64,000 nt of DNA from Diphasiastrum complanatum (Eukaryota; Streptophyta; Lycopodiopsida; Lycopodiales; Lycopodiaceae), in assembly GCA_029204225.1 (NCBI GenBank), contig CM055098.1, positions 18,631,303-18,695,302 on the forward strand, written 5' to 3'. This document shows positions 35,885 to 45,859 of the stretch, one piece after another. The translations under genes were made by a program, and so were the position numbers. Each line of letters begins with the position of its first letter. Position 1 is the first letter of the stretch. The notes beneath the pieces were generated by a model that saw only the letters and a program-made list of their open reading frames with translations, had not been told where the DNA came from and did no database searches.

Positions 35885-36079
35885 TGTCATTTTGTCACCA
35901 TTGATATTTTCACTGGTACGAAGCTTGAGGATACTGTTCCATCTTGTGATGTGCCAGAGGTTACGCGCAATGATCATCAGTTGATTGATATATCTGAAAA
36001 TGGATTTGTAAGCCTTTTGACTGACAGTGGTGAAACTAAGGATGATGTTCGTCTTCCTACTGATGATCAGCTTCTCCAA
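35885..36079 (+). pseudogene. eIF5A fragment (C-terminal half)
   Basis: Translation from 35885 gives [20 protein letters not shown], then [17 protein letters not shown], then [19 protein letters not shown] and TDDQLLQ. This is the C-terminal OB-fold part of the translation factor eIF5A, with no stop or frameshift over 65 codons. The N-terminal half with the hypusine lysine is missing, and the frame leaves homology after DDQLLQ. No intron interrupts it, so it may derive from a spliced transcript or lie within one exon. It lies between retroelement remnants with no gene context. Confidence 0.9.
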
Positions 36080-36225
36080 TTCTTTGCCAGATTGCCTGTC
36101 AACTCTGGTGAGAATTTCTGCAAATTTCACCGCTATGTAAAATCCGTGGCACTTCAGAATTCAGAAGCGGTATTAGCAATCTACACGTCCTCGATCAGTA
36201 GCGGTAGCAACAACATTTGGGCAAG

Positions 36226-36637
36226 AGATAATCTCCGTAGTTTTCTTCATCCAATCTAAGATCGCCAAGACCTGAGCACCCTCAGGAATACCTTCAGGCC
36301 ACCTGGGCACCACAACATAAACAACAAAACGCTCACCTGCGTCTATCTTGCTAACAATTTTCAGAGCTAACTTTCTTGGAATCATGTGCAGAACACCGGC
36401 ATCTTGATCAGTGTCCCAAGCAAAAGAACTACCAAGGAATTACTGATTTTCGACATATACGAAATTCTCGGCACGACGAATAGCATGAACATAAGCATCT
36501 TGAATACTTTCGTCAACTGTGTTAGCTTTACCGCTCACAAGACCTGCCGCAGCAGCTGCCTCGAGATTTTCAGAAAACCATGATGCAGATTTCCCATCAA
36601 TGGATCGAAATAGTTGCACATTCCAAGTATCTAGATT
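36226..36637 (-). pseudogene. Phospholipase D (alpha-like) fragment with a nonsense codon
   Basis: On the minus strand the frame reads [46 protein letters not shown], a TAA stop, [20 protein letters not shown], then [30 protein letters not shown] and AILDW. This is the region between the two HKD catalytic motifs of plant phospholipase D; both HKD motifs are absent. The TAA replaces the Tyr of the usual ENQYF (one base from TAC/TAT). The fragment lies about 150 bases from the eIF5A piece in opposite orientation, so the two were probably brought together by a mobile element. Confidence 0.92.
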
Positions 36638-36857
36638 ATCCTGATGGAAATGTTCATTGTGGATCCAGCAACCCGTTGTTTCGATTGCCAAGAAACCATT
36701 GTGTGACGTTTGTTTGTTTTGCGCATGTCTTCTGTGTTTGCTGAGATGGCGGTACCTTTAGCAACAAATGCTAAATCTCATTGTTCTGATCAGTTAACTG
36801 AGGAGGGGGCTATAAGAGTCGTGGAAGAATCGGGTCTGGAGGAGATAAGATCTCGAC

Positions 36858-36985
36858 CGAGTCTGAGGTAACCGAGGGGTAACCTAATCCATGAGAAGTG
36901 AGGTACCCTAATCCATGAGGAGTGAGGTAACCAATATGTTTAGGGCTTAGGGTGAGGTCAGGTGTATTAGGGCTTATGGTTAGGG
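36858..36985 (+). repeat. Short tandem repeats with TTTAGGG-like strings
   Basis: 'cctaatccatgagaagtgaggta' is repeated with a 23-base period, followed by scattered TTTAGGG, CTTAGGG and TTAGGG strings. The latter resemble degenerate plant telomere repeats but are not a clean array. Confidence 0.5.
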
Positions 36986-37011
36986 TGAAGAAACAAAATG
37001 TTTATGTTACC

Positions 37012-37918
37012 GTGGCTGAAAGAAAGAATAGAACCTTGTGTGAATGTGCCAAAACCATTAGAATTGAGGCATCCTTCCCAAAAGACTTTTGGGGTGAGGC
37101 CATCAATTGTTCAAATTATCTTTGCAATCGACTCCCTCATGTTGCACTTGGAGGAAAGTCACTATATGAAGCACTTTATTTGAAGATACCTAAGGTTGAT
37201 CACCTTAGAGTATTTGGATGCATATGCTTTGTCCATATTCCCTTGGAAACGAGAAAGAAGGATGATCCTTGTGCAAGCAAAGGAGTAATGGTTGGATATT
37301 CATCCAACAAGAAAGCCTATCGAATCTACATGCTCTCTACTTCTAAAGTAATTGAAAGTAGAGATGTAGTTTTTCATGAAGAAGAAAAGTCCAACCTAGG
37401 AGGGGCTGAGATCAAGCAACCCCAAAATCTATCACCTTTTGTTAATGAAGACAATCAACATATGGAGGGGTCGAGATTTGAAGATAGAAGTCCTCGGATT
37501 TTCACTCCTAGAAGATCCATGAGGGAGAGATCCAAGCCTAAGAGGCTCACTTATGATGACAAAGGAAAACAAGTGGATCTTGATTCCACTTATGCTTATT
37601 TTGTTTCTCATGAGGAGCTCAAAGATGTCCAAGAAGCCCTCAATACCAAGGAGTGGTATGAGGCCATGAAGATTGAATATGATGCCTTGATCACCAACCA
37701 CACATGATTCTTCTAATCTATGTAGATGACATTATTCTTAGTGGAAGTTGTTTGATGCTAGTTCAAGAAACTAAGGATGCATTAGGAGGAGAATTTAAAA
37801 TGCAAGATCTAGGAGAGATCCATTACATTTTAGGCCTTGAGATTGATTTTCATGAAGAGTATGCTTTTATTTGTCAATCTAAATATGTCTTTTCTACTAT
37901 TCTGCGTAGAGGAGGGAC
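37012..37918 (+). mobile_element. Copia integrase C-terminus and broken reverse transcriptase
   Basis: Starts abruptly at VAERKNRTLCE, the end of the integrase core. It continues through DHLRVFGCICFVHIP and KAYRIYM to the start of reverse transcriptase (EALNTKEWYEAMKIEYDAL) at about 37700. There the frame breaks and jumps to MILLIYVDDIILSG, the motif around the YVDD active site. The fingers/palm segment that should lie between them is deleted. The reverse transcriptase continues to YVFSTILRR, then switches to unrelated sequence at about 37918. Confidence 0.85.
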
Positions 37919-38168
37919 AAGAAATTCCACTCATCCACCCAGAGTAAGGGGTTTGTGCTACAATTGCGAAGCCCCAGGTCACTATTCACCTAATTGCCCT
38001 GAACCCAGGAGGTCAGTAGGTTATGTGCCACTCTGTGCTAACTGTAAAGGCGAAGGGCATGTCACTGCTGAATGTCCTCAGCCACAACAGCCACTGTCTA
38101 AACCGAGATTTGTATACTCGCCTAGAGAAGATGAGCTTCGGCCATCTAAAACTACATTAACATGGTAG
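37919..38168 (+). mobile_element. Double CCHC zinc-knuckle segment fused to the Copia reverse transcriptase fragment
   Basis: Two intact knuckles, CYNCEAPGHYSPNC (about 37965-38005) and CANCKGEGHVTAEC (about 38035-38076), are in the same open frame as the upstream YVDD fragment. Copia elements normally have one knuckle in gag, far upstream of reverse transcriptase, so this is a junction between two elements. Sequence downstream (38170-38800) continues as Lys-rich retroelement-like sequence with stops. Confidence 0.75.
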
Positions 38169-38560
38169 TTCAAAGGATAGAAGTAGAGTCTGAATCACAA
38201 GATCAAGACCATCAATGGCCTAATTTAGATGTAGAGATAAATAAAGTAACTACTAGAAAAGATTTTTTAACTCTTAAAGATAAGAAGAAAATCAAGTAGT
38301 AAAGGCGAAGGGCATGTCACTGCCGAATGTCCTCAGCCACAACAGCCACGGTCTAAATCGAGGTCTGTAAACTCGCCTAGAGAAGATGAGCTTCGGCCAT
38401 CTAAAACTAACACTAACATGGTAGTTCAAAGGATAGAAGTAGAGTTTGAATCACAAGATCAAGACCATCAATGGCCTGATTTAGATGTAGAGATAAATAA
38501 AGTAACTACTAGAAGTAGTAAAGATTCTTCAACTCTTAAAGATAAGAAGAAAATCAAGTA
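38046..38560 (+). repeat. 255-base tandem duplication covering a zinc-knuckle tail
   Basis: 'aaaggcgaagggcatgtcactgc' begins at 38046 and again at 38301. Both copies run to 'gataagaagaaaatcaagtag'. Differences are few, including small indels (for example an added AGTAGT). The second copy lacks the first part of the knuckle. Confidence 0.9.
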
Positions 38561-38825
38561 GACAAAATCTGCAAAAAACGTGAAAAAAGTGACAGAAAAA
38601 GCGATAGTCGCAGAACAGCCAGTAGAAATTTCTAATAGTAAATAATTAGAACATTATGATGTTGATATTAGTTCATAAGCTAAAAAGCTTTTAGATGAAG
38701 AAACCATAGAAGTTAATTATAATGTTCCTTTGATTAGGAGTTGCAATATAAGCTACCTCCTCATGATTATTAATCGGACAAAGGAATTATTCCTCTTCTA
38801 AATAGTTAGTCTGTAAACTGGGATA

Positions 38826-40079
38826 GTTAGTCTTAGAATGACCTTCGTTCCCACATGCGGTACACCAAACATTGGCTAACGTTAAGCTTCGCTTTTTTCC
38901 GTTTGGCTTTAACGTTAGACATCTGGACTTTTAAATCACTAATTTCTTTTGCTAATATCTCAACACTCCTCCTTAATGGATCCGTTTTTTCAGATTTCTC
39001 CATTCTCTTCTTTCTATCTGAATTTCTACTCTTGAATTTCCTATAGGAAGATTCTTTTTTTGATGAAGAAGAATGAGATGAATACTCTGAAGACTCTTCT
39101 TCATCCGCTAAATCAGATTTTGATTCAGACTAAGTAGATGATTCAAATTCTTCTGTACATTTCGATTTATGTTTTTTGCTACTTTTTTTTGCATTCCTCT
39201 GTCTACGAGAAATTCAAGAAGTATCATAATTTTCGGCAGAGGCAATGACATCTTCCAAAGAGGTCGTCAATCACTGTCAACAATAACGATCCATTTTCTT
39301 AGGCAAGCCACCCAAGAACCATTCGTTTTGCATAGGGACCGGATAGTGGGCTCCTAATTTTCCTATTAAATTTTTAATCTATGAGGATGCTTTCTATGTG
39401 ATTTCTTCGGCTTTTTCTCAACAAAATTAAGTCGAGCCAACAATCTAGTGTAGTATCCTATCTCCCTAAACTGCTTAAGGAATGCTGCTTTTAAAGCATT
39501 CCAAGTATTAGCCATTTTCGGTACTAATTGACTATACCGAACCCTAGCCTGCTTTCGCAAAAGACCTGGCAAAATTCTAACTTTGTCCTCGTTTGTATGT
39601 TCTTTATTTGCTATAGTAATAGATTCAAATTGGGACAAATAATTGTCCGCATCTTCAGACGATGATCCCTTAAAAAAATCATATCTGATTTTGGTAGATG
39701 TGGGTGACGCTGGGTTCGCCATATTATCAGGTCGTGAACTAGAAGGACTAGGAGGATCAAGATCTAGACTACGCTCAAATGATGGTTCTGATGAAGAAGA
39801 TTTTGATCCTGAACTTGGTTCAGAAGTGGAATCAGATGAATCTGATTCTGATGAGTCTGTAAAACTTGGTGTTTTAACAGACCTTTTTTCAAATGAATCT
39901 ACAAACACTGTAGTAGCATTAAGAAGATCGTTAAACACTTCAGGCGTTAACCTTGCTCTAAATAACAAATTTCGCAAATTCTGCAGATACAAATCTCTAG
40001 ATTTCCTATATGCTTCTATTCGTTGTGCACGCTCTAAACTTTCTGTTCAATAGTTGTTTGAGAGTGTGTTCTTGGCATG
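38826..40079 (-). mobile_element. Gypsy (Ty3-type) gag gene remnant
   Basis: Minus strand. A start MPRTHSQTTIEQ at 40079 lies 65 bases after the primer site. After a frameshift near 40050 the frame is open from 39992 to 39366 (208 residues). It has a Ser/Asp-rich linker, then the gag core with DFFKGSSSEDADNYLSQFE, KVRILPGLLRKQARVRYSQL and TWNALKAAFLKQFREIGYY. Past a stop, a Ser/Lys-rich region leads to a knuckle near 38830-38870 that reads CTACGNEGHSKTNY, so the last Cys is lost. No protease or reverse transcriptase follows on this strand. Confidence 0.85.
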
Positions 40080-40143
40080 CGTTACATAAGGAAGATTTGT
40101 AGACTTAATACACTTAAAAAAACTACAAAAGATGGTATTCATC

Positions 40144-40161
40144 TCCCCGGCAACGGCGCCA
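40144..40161 (-). other. Gypsy primer-binding site, perfect 18-base match to tRNA-Asp
   Basis: The minus strand reads TGGCGCCGTTGCCGGGGA, the complement of the 3' end of plant tRNA-Asp including CCA. It stands between the gag start at 40079 and the LTR that begins about 40167. This fixes the element's orientation as minus. Confidence 0.9.
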
Positions 40162-40166
40162 AATTA

Positions 40167-41129
40167 TGTGGTGGCCTAGTCATTATAGATTTTCACAGAA
40201 TCAATGAATTAAGTAATATAAAAGGTTTGATCGTTCCCCAAGAGAGAGAATAATCACTTCTTTTGTATAATAAGTGTATGTAAGAAGGTGAATGGAATGT
40301 GATGTGTAATATTCACAATGCTACAACGACATATCTGGTTATCCAAAGATATTTGGATAAATTGGCATCCAAAACACCAATGGTGAAACGATTTGGTCAA
40401 GGTCTGAGATTATAAAGATTACTTTATCTTCCAGGCTCTTAGGATAATAGTAAGCAATCAGATCAGACAACAACTAGCAAATAGATTCATCAAACAGAAT
40501 CGAATTGGCTAATGATTCCTCTTAAACGAACATAGAGAATTAGTTCTTATCATAGGAAGCAAACAGATTTGAGCATCAGACAAGTTCGTTATCTGAACAC
40601 ATAGCTCATTCAAAATTGAAAGAAGATCTGCTTATGGTTATGCTTAACAGCTTCAGCTAATTTCCTGCACACATTAGTTAGAATTGTCACTCTCTGGTGA
40701 CACCTAAAAATCCAAGTTAGAGTAACTGAAATTTAGTAAGAAATGAAAAGTAGGTGTGACGCAGACAGAGAAGTATCGCAAACAGTTACAGATCGTTCAG
40801 AGTGTATTCGCTCAATTGATAAGAAGTAATGCTGTAAGAGATGACAGAGGGAAAGAACGCTCAAGCATATAGAAACTGGCTCTCTTCTCTCTATTGATAC
40901 TCCAATCTGTGCATGTGCGTGTACAATGGCACGAAGTGTCGACCTTATAGGAACGATCACTAGCCTGAATGTCGTATACCAGCCATTAAGATGTCGATCG
41001 AGATCCACTAATGTGTCTCTATAGAACGTCGCTCTGCGAGGGTTGAACCTTCGCAAGGCAGTCAGATCACCTTCTGAACCTTCGCAAACTTCTCTAAGGT
41101 CTTAGAATATTGTGAAGAAGGTCCCTGCA
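40167..41129 (-). repeat. Gypsy 5' LTR (probable)
   Basis: A gene-free stretch directly outside the primer site. On the plus strand it begins TGTGGTGGCC, and a TG...CA-type limit is possible near CCCTGCA at 41129, giving about 960 bases. On the minus strand a TATA-like CCTATAAGG lies near 40948-40956. No partner LTR is seen in the window, so the outer limit is provisional. Confidence 0.55.
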
Positions 41130-41149
41130 AAATTTTGGTTGGAAGTGAG

Positions 41150-44100
41150 CTGGGGCACTCTAAATTTTGCTATATAAGGGCAAAATTTCAACGAAGCTCT
41201 GCCGAAATTTCCTTCAAAATTTTCAACTTCTTTGTTTGCGACAAAACTTTCTACACATCTTCATTTGCCCTCACAGCCACCTGCTATGCACTCAGTACCA
41301 GTATTACCGCTTTCGTTTTTTCGATTTCTATTTTTTTTCCAGTTTTTGAGCCTTTTAACTGCTTTTGACGTCTTTTTCTCTTTCTTGAGCGCATATTCTC
41401 TTTTTCCCATCTCCGTCACTAACACACTTGTTTATCATCTAACATCATGACTTCTTCTTGCTCCTCTGACAATATTGGCACGAAGAAGGTCATCCAACGT
41501 GAGATACCTTCTACCACCTAGATTTGGGCACTGTCATCTGCTTCCTTGATCCAACCTTGGCTTCAGACTTCTGGCCCTCTTTTGCAGCAATGGGCTTTTA
41601 CCCGACGCTATTCTCCTCTGACATCAACATGGGGCTAGCTCTCCATGCTAATGCCACTTGGGACATGCCGAAGTCGCGTTTCCATATCCTGTACCAAGGT
41701 ACTACGTACAAGGTATGTATCAACGCTAACTCCATGGTCACTGTTGGCATAGTGTCCAGTGATCACCAGCCCATCTCCCATCGCCAAGCCAAAAACCTCA
41801 TCAAACCTTATGTAACCAAGTCTGTTCCTGAGATCCCAGTCCAGACTAACAATGGGTACTTGTTAGAGGCTATCAACAATCTTGTAATCCAAGCAGCTGC
41901 CTACTTGTTGAACAACTTTTTAGTTATTTCAACTTTCCGCAAGGACCACATCTAGTCCACGTTGCTCAATCAGATCGTAGAATCCTTCACAAAATTCTCG
42001 AGCCCCTCGGTAAGGCCATACGACTGGCATACCTTCCTATTGCACGAGCTCTCCATTGCCATAAAACCTAACACGTGCGAACGCATCGCAATAGGACTGT
42101 TGTTGTGTAACTTTGTCTGTCTGCTTCTCAAGGAGAAGGTGCACGGGTTTAACTGATCCTCTGTTTTTTCTGCCATTGTCCCACACACTACACTGTACAC
42201 GCCTTTTGACACTTCCACATCCTATCAACCCACAGTCACTGACACAACGACCAACAAATGCATGCGTGGTGCCGCCCCTTCTTCATCCGGTCCTCCTATC
42301 ACTAGGCAACGCACCGCACCCCCTCCACTAACCACCACTTCCACAGCCACAGTTTCTTCTTTTGATCAAACCTCCACTTCTACTACTACATCTATTCCTC
42401 TTATTCCTATTCTGACATCTTCTGCTTATGTTCCCATATCTTCCACTATTTCTATCACCATTGCTTTGTCCATACCCCCTGCTTCTGCTTCTACATCCCT
42501 CCTTCAGATCAACCCTCTCAACTCTCAGCTCTCTCCTGACACCCTGTCATGAATGCAACTCATCAATCTTTCATCGCCTCTCCAAGTTTCCTCACCTCTC
42601 TTGTCTCCATCCATTCTCCAAACCACCCTCCAGTTTCCTTCTGTTCCTACCATTCTCTCTTTTGGACAATCTGTTCTTACACTTGTTTCCACTTTTGCTA
42701 CTCCTCTCACACCCCCCACATCTCCTGTGAAGGCTGTTGAGGGTGACAAATTGTTGCCCCGATGACGCATTTGTACAGATGAAATTTGTATCATCACCCC
42801 TTGGTGTTGATCCCACTACACCAGAGGGCATGGTGCCGCCAGAAACACTTATTGAAGATGATGACACTGGCGTGCAGACCATTCGGACGAAATCACAAGC
42901 AGTCCCAGCAAGTGCCACGCTACCGGTTGCTCCCACGGACCTCACAATGGCCTACCCAGCTTTGGGAACCTTTATCCAAGACGCGGTAGCGACCAATACC
43001 TCATTGGACAATCGAGTACTACAATTGGCCACCAGCAACACCTAGCTACGAGCAGACATTACAAAGCTCTAGAAAGAATTGATGTTTGCTCAACGACATG
43101 AGCTGGATGGACAGAAGGAGATTCTGAAGTTGCAGCAAAAAGATGGCCAAAATCAGTATATCCGAAGCCTCTTCAAAGCAGTCACGGATGTTTCTACAAA
43201 GGTCCAAGAGCCTCAGACAGAAGCCACACAATGGCTCGTCCCCCTCCATGCACAACTTTAGATTTACGAGATAGAAAATACTTGTCTGAGAGTGGAGGTG
43301 CAAGCGTTGCAAAATGAAAAGGCTGTCTAATTAGCTCAACTGGCACCTGATAACAGGCCGCTCACTCAGACTGAAATAAACTTATTTCGGCATCAAGTAC
43401 AGGTTTATAGCCAGACGTTTTAGAGCAAGTGCCAATCGAAAATTGGCCCAAGACCTCAAGGCCTGTCAGAGGTTCATGGAGCAGAAACCCCAACCAGCCC
43501 CGGTGGTAATTCCATCGCCACCTATCTTCGATGTTGCACACGCCGACTCCAACCATGACAAAGGAAAACAAGCAACAAGGGCAAGCAGTCTAGATCATGG
43601 CTCAGGTGCACAAGATCAGGGGCCCCAAGACACTACAGGAGACAACACCCAGGGGCAACATACAGGCCCAAATACGAGCCAAGCACAAGTCTCATCCTCA
43701 CACGGCTCAAGATCAATCTCCTCCAGTCGCCCGTTTAGGAAGCCAACCTCGATAAAGGACAAAATCAACTCCTATCTAGCGTAGTTCCCACATGAAAGCT
43801 CACACGGCGGCTGTGGCAACTCTCAGTGACAATAAAAGAGATCAAGGGCAATGAGTTGGCCTATATTCCAGTCTTAGGCGCTCAGCCAGAATGGAGAAAA
43901 AGGCTGTTTGAACGCGACCATGTGGCCATCAGGACATACGTCACCAGCCCCAGGCAGTTAAGGGTCAACGCCCACTACCTCCCCTACAAACGAAGATCTA
44001 AATGGGCGGAGTGTGACACCCCCTGGACAAAATCACGATAAACACGAAGAATTGGATGAAAATAGAATCACAGTACGGGTGGAAAATGGACGTAGATGCC

Positions 44101-44500
44101 AAGAGGGCTCTCGTTCAGTTTTCACAACAATTTCTCACCTGTCGAGATCCAACAATCCGCGCGGCCACAACGTACGCCTGAGACTTAGAAGTTTTGATGG
44201 AAGTCCCCACCAAATGGGACAATTTTTTGTCGGCTATTTGTCTTGATCCCAATACCGCCCTAGTCTCAGAAACAGTTGAAGACCAACTACCAGTGGCGCG
44301 AGTATACTATAGAGTGGGCTTGCTCGGTGATCCCTGGCCAAGCATATACCAACAGTGGATCGAACAAGCATGGCTCACCAAAGTACATAAGTCGTTCCAT
44401 CCTCAAAAAAACAAGAAAAATTTAGCACGACTGGAATTCATGGAAGACGTCACCAGATATCTCATCCATCATAGACAAATGAGACGGACCTTGTACTAAA
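41150..44500 (+). mobile_element. Old plus-strand retroelement-like region with several broken frames
   Basis: A TATA box CTATATAAGG at about 41170-41179 is followed by a pyrimidine-rich leader and an ATG at 41448 (MTSSCSSDNIGTKK). A frameshift leads to a 140-residue frame at 41524-41955 (FLDPTLASDFWPSFAAMGFY), then Pro/Ser/Thr-rich frames (42262-42552), a coiled-coil region (42737-43440), a Gln/Ser-rich region to 43784, and a further frame at 44194-44499. I recognise no reverse transcriptase or integrase. The architecture resembles the gag-like front half of a large plant LTR element; that is inference. Confidence 0.5.
42737..43440 (+). pseudogene. Coiled-coil frame interrupted by five stops at Gln-like positions
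   Basis: One continuous frame of heptad-type sequence carries stops at 43043 (TAG), 43070 (TAG), 43259 (TAG), 43328 (TAA) and about 43417 (TAG), while the surrounding sequence stays recognisably coiled coil (ELMFAQRHELDGQKEILKLQ). Every stop is one C-to-T transition from CAG or CAA. A frameshift near 43430 passes into the Gln/Ser-rich part at 43443-43784. Confidence 0.6.
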
Positions 44501-44540
44501 CTGGCAGAGTGCCGAGGAACTGGCAGAGTGCCGAGGGACC
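44501..44540 (+). repeat. 19-base tandem repeat, two copies
   Basis: 'ctggcagagtgccgaggaa' at 44501 is followed at 44520 by an almost identical copy. It directly follows the last open frame of the preceding element. Confidence 0.8.
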
Positions 44541-45045
44541 GGCACTATTTTAGGCCGTGGTCCTATTGGGGGTATTTCCAACATATACATTGTAAATAAA
44601 TAAAGTTGGAAAAATAGTCAGAAAAGTAGACATAGTTGCGAGGGTCGTGGCATCCTGCATGCGTAAGTCCATGGCCCAATGAGCACGCAAGTCAAGTTGT
44701 AAATAGAATAAAAGACTTGGGCCTTATTGTTAATTAAATAAAACTTGAGGCCACAATGTCAAGTTAATAAACTAGGTCTAAGTTTACAAAGTTGGGTCCA
44801 AAGTGAAACTCACATGTATCATGTGATTTCCAATGTACTTTTTTAAGACCCTTGGATTAGATTGGACTCAAAGTGAATGATGTGGATTAAGAGTCCATAT
44901 TATTGGGAGTAACCAATAGGAGAAAGGGGCAAGGGGCTTCCCCATTGATAAAAGGCACCATTTGTACATACTTTGCATGCTTAGTGAGAAGGATAAAATT
45001 CTACCATTTTGGAGAGAAGTATTCTCATTTGCTATTGCTAATGCT

Positions 45046-45082
<37 letters not shown>

Positions 45083-45157
45083 GCTTCCTAGTTTACATGT
45101 TTTTGGTTTCTTTTGTTATTGTTTTCCCATTAGTGAGCAAAATGAGCAAATGAGCTA

Positions 45158-45243
<86 letters not shown>

Positions 45244-45399
45244 ATCTTCTATCTCTCTCCTTTCATCCTAAATCATAATGTATGTTTGTGGTTAGAGTTA
45301 GTGGGAGTAGTTTTAAAGTGGGAGTAGTGTTAAGGTGGTATTGTTAGAGGGAAAAGTAGGAAGCAACTAATAGTAGCATCTTGGCTTAGTTAGGCACCT
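44541..45399. other. Intergenic DNA with microsatellites
   Basis: No gene. A (TG)n run at about 45051-45076 and an 80-base (TC)n run at 45162-45241 are the main features. Confidence 0.7.
45162..45241 (+). repeat. (TC)n microsatellite, 40 units
   Basis: An uninterrupted TC run of about 80 bases. Confidence 0.95.
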
Positions 45400-45855
45400 A
45401 TCTAGTGAACTAACCCTCTTTGACAGGCGAAAGGGCTGCTCACAACTACTTCTACACACCCTACAATCCCAAAATGTCTTATTAAGTTTTGCACTTAACC
45501 TCATGGCTTTGGCACTTTCACATAAAGTCCTATTCTTCCTTTCAACCACTCCATTTTGTTGTGGGGTCCTTGGTGTTGTATACTCCCTCTTGATCCCATG
45601 CTCATCACAAAAGGCCTTGAACTTGGTAGATATGTACTCTCTACCATTGTCACTCCTTAAGCACTCGATCCTTGTGAAAAGTTGGTTCTTCCTTGCATTC
45701 TTGAACTTAACAAAGACATCATACACTTCATCTTTGCTCCTCAGTGAATAGATCCAACAAAATTTACTAAAGTCATCAATGAAAGTTACATACATCTTAG
45801 CTCCACTATTGCTAATTGTAGTAATTTCATGAATATTCGAATGTACAATTTGAAA
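45400..45855 (-). mobile_element. Copia integrase core fragment with intact DDE residues
   Basis: Minus strand from about 45855: SNSGAKMYVTFIDDFSKFCW, then LRSDNGREY, then TPQQNGVVERKNRTLCES. All three catalytic acidic residues (Asp of FIDD, Asp of RSDNG, Glu of VERKN) are present and the frame is open. Homology ends near FWD at about 45470. Neither gag nor reverse transcriptase accompanies it on this strand. Confidence 0.88.
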
Positions 45856-45859
45856 AGGG

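Noticed and set aside
35700-36990. Terminal inverted repeats of a Pack-type DNA transposon around the captured genes
   Set aside because: I could not see a convincing inverted repeat pair or target duplication by eye, so the capturing element type is left open.
43043-43420. Reassigned genetic code or RNA editing restoring Gln at TAG/TAA
   Set aside because: The surroundings are ordinary nuclear retroelement debris; U-to-C editing is known from organelles. Cytosine deamination explains all five changes.
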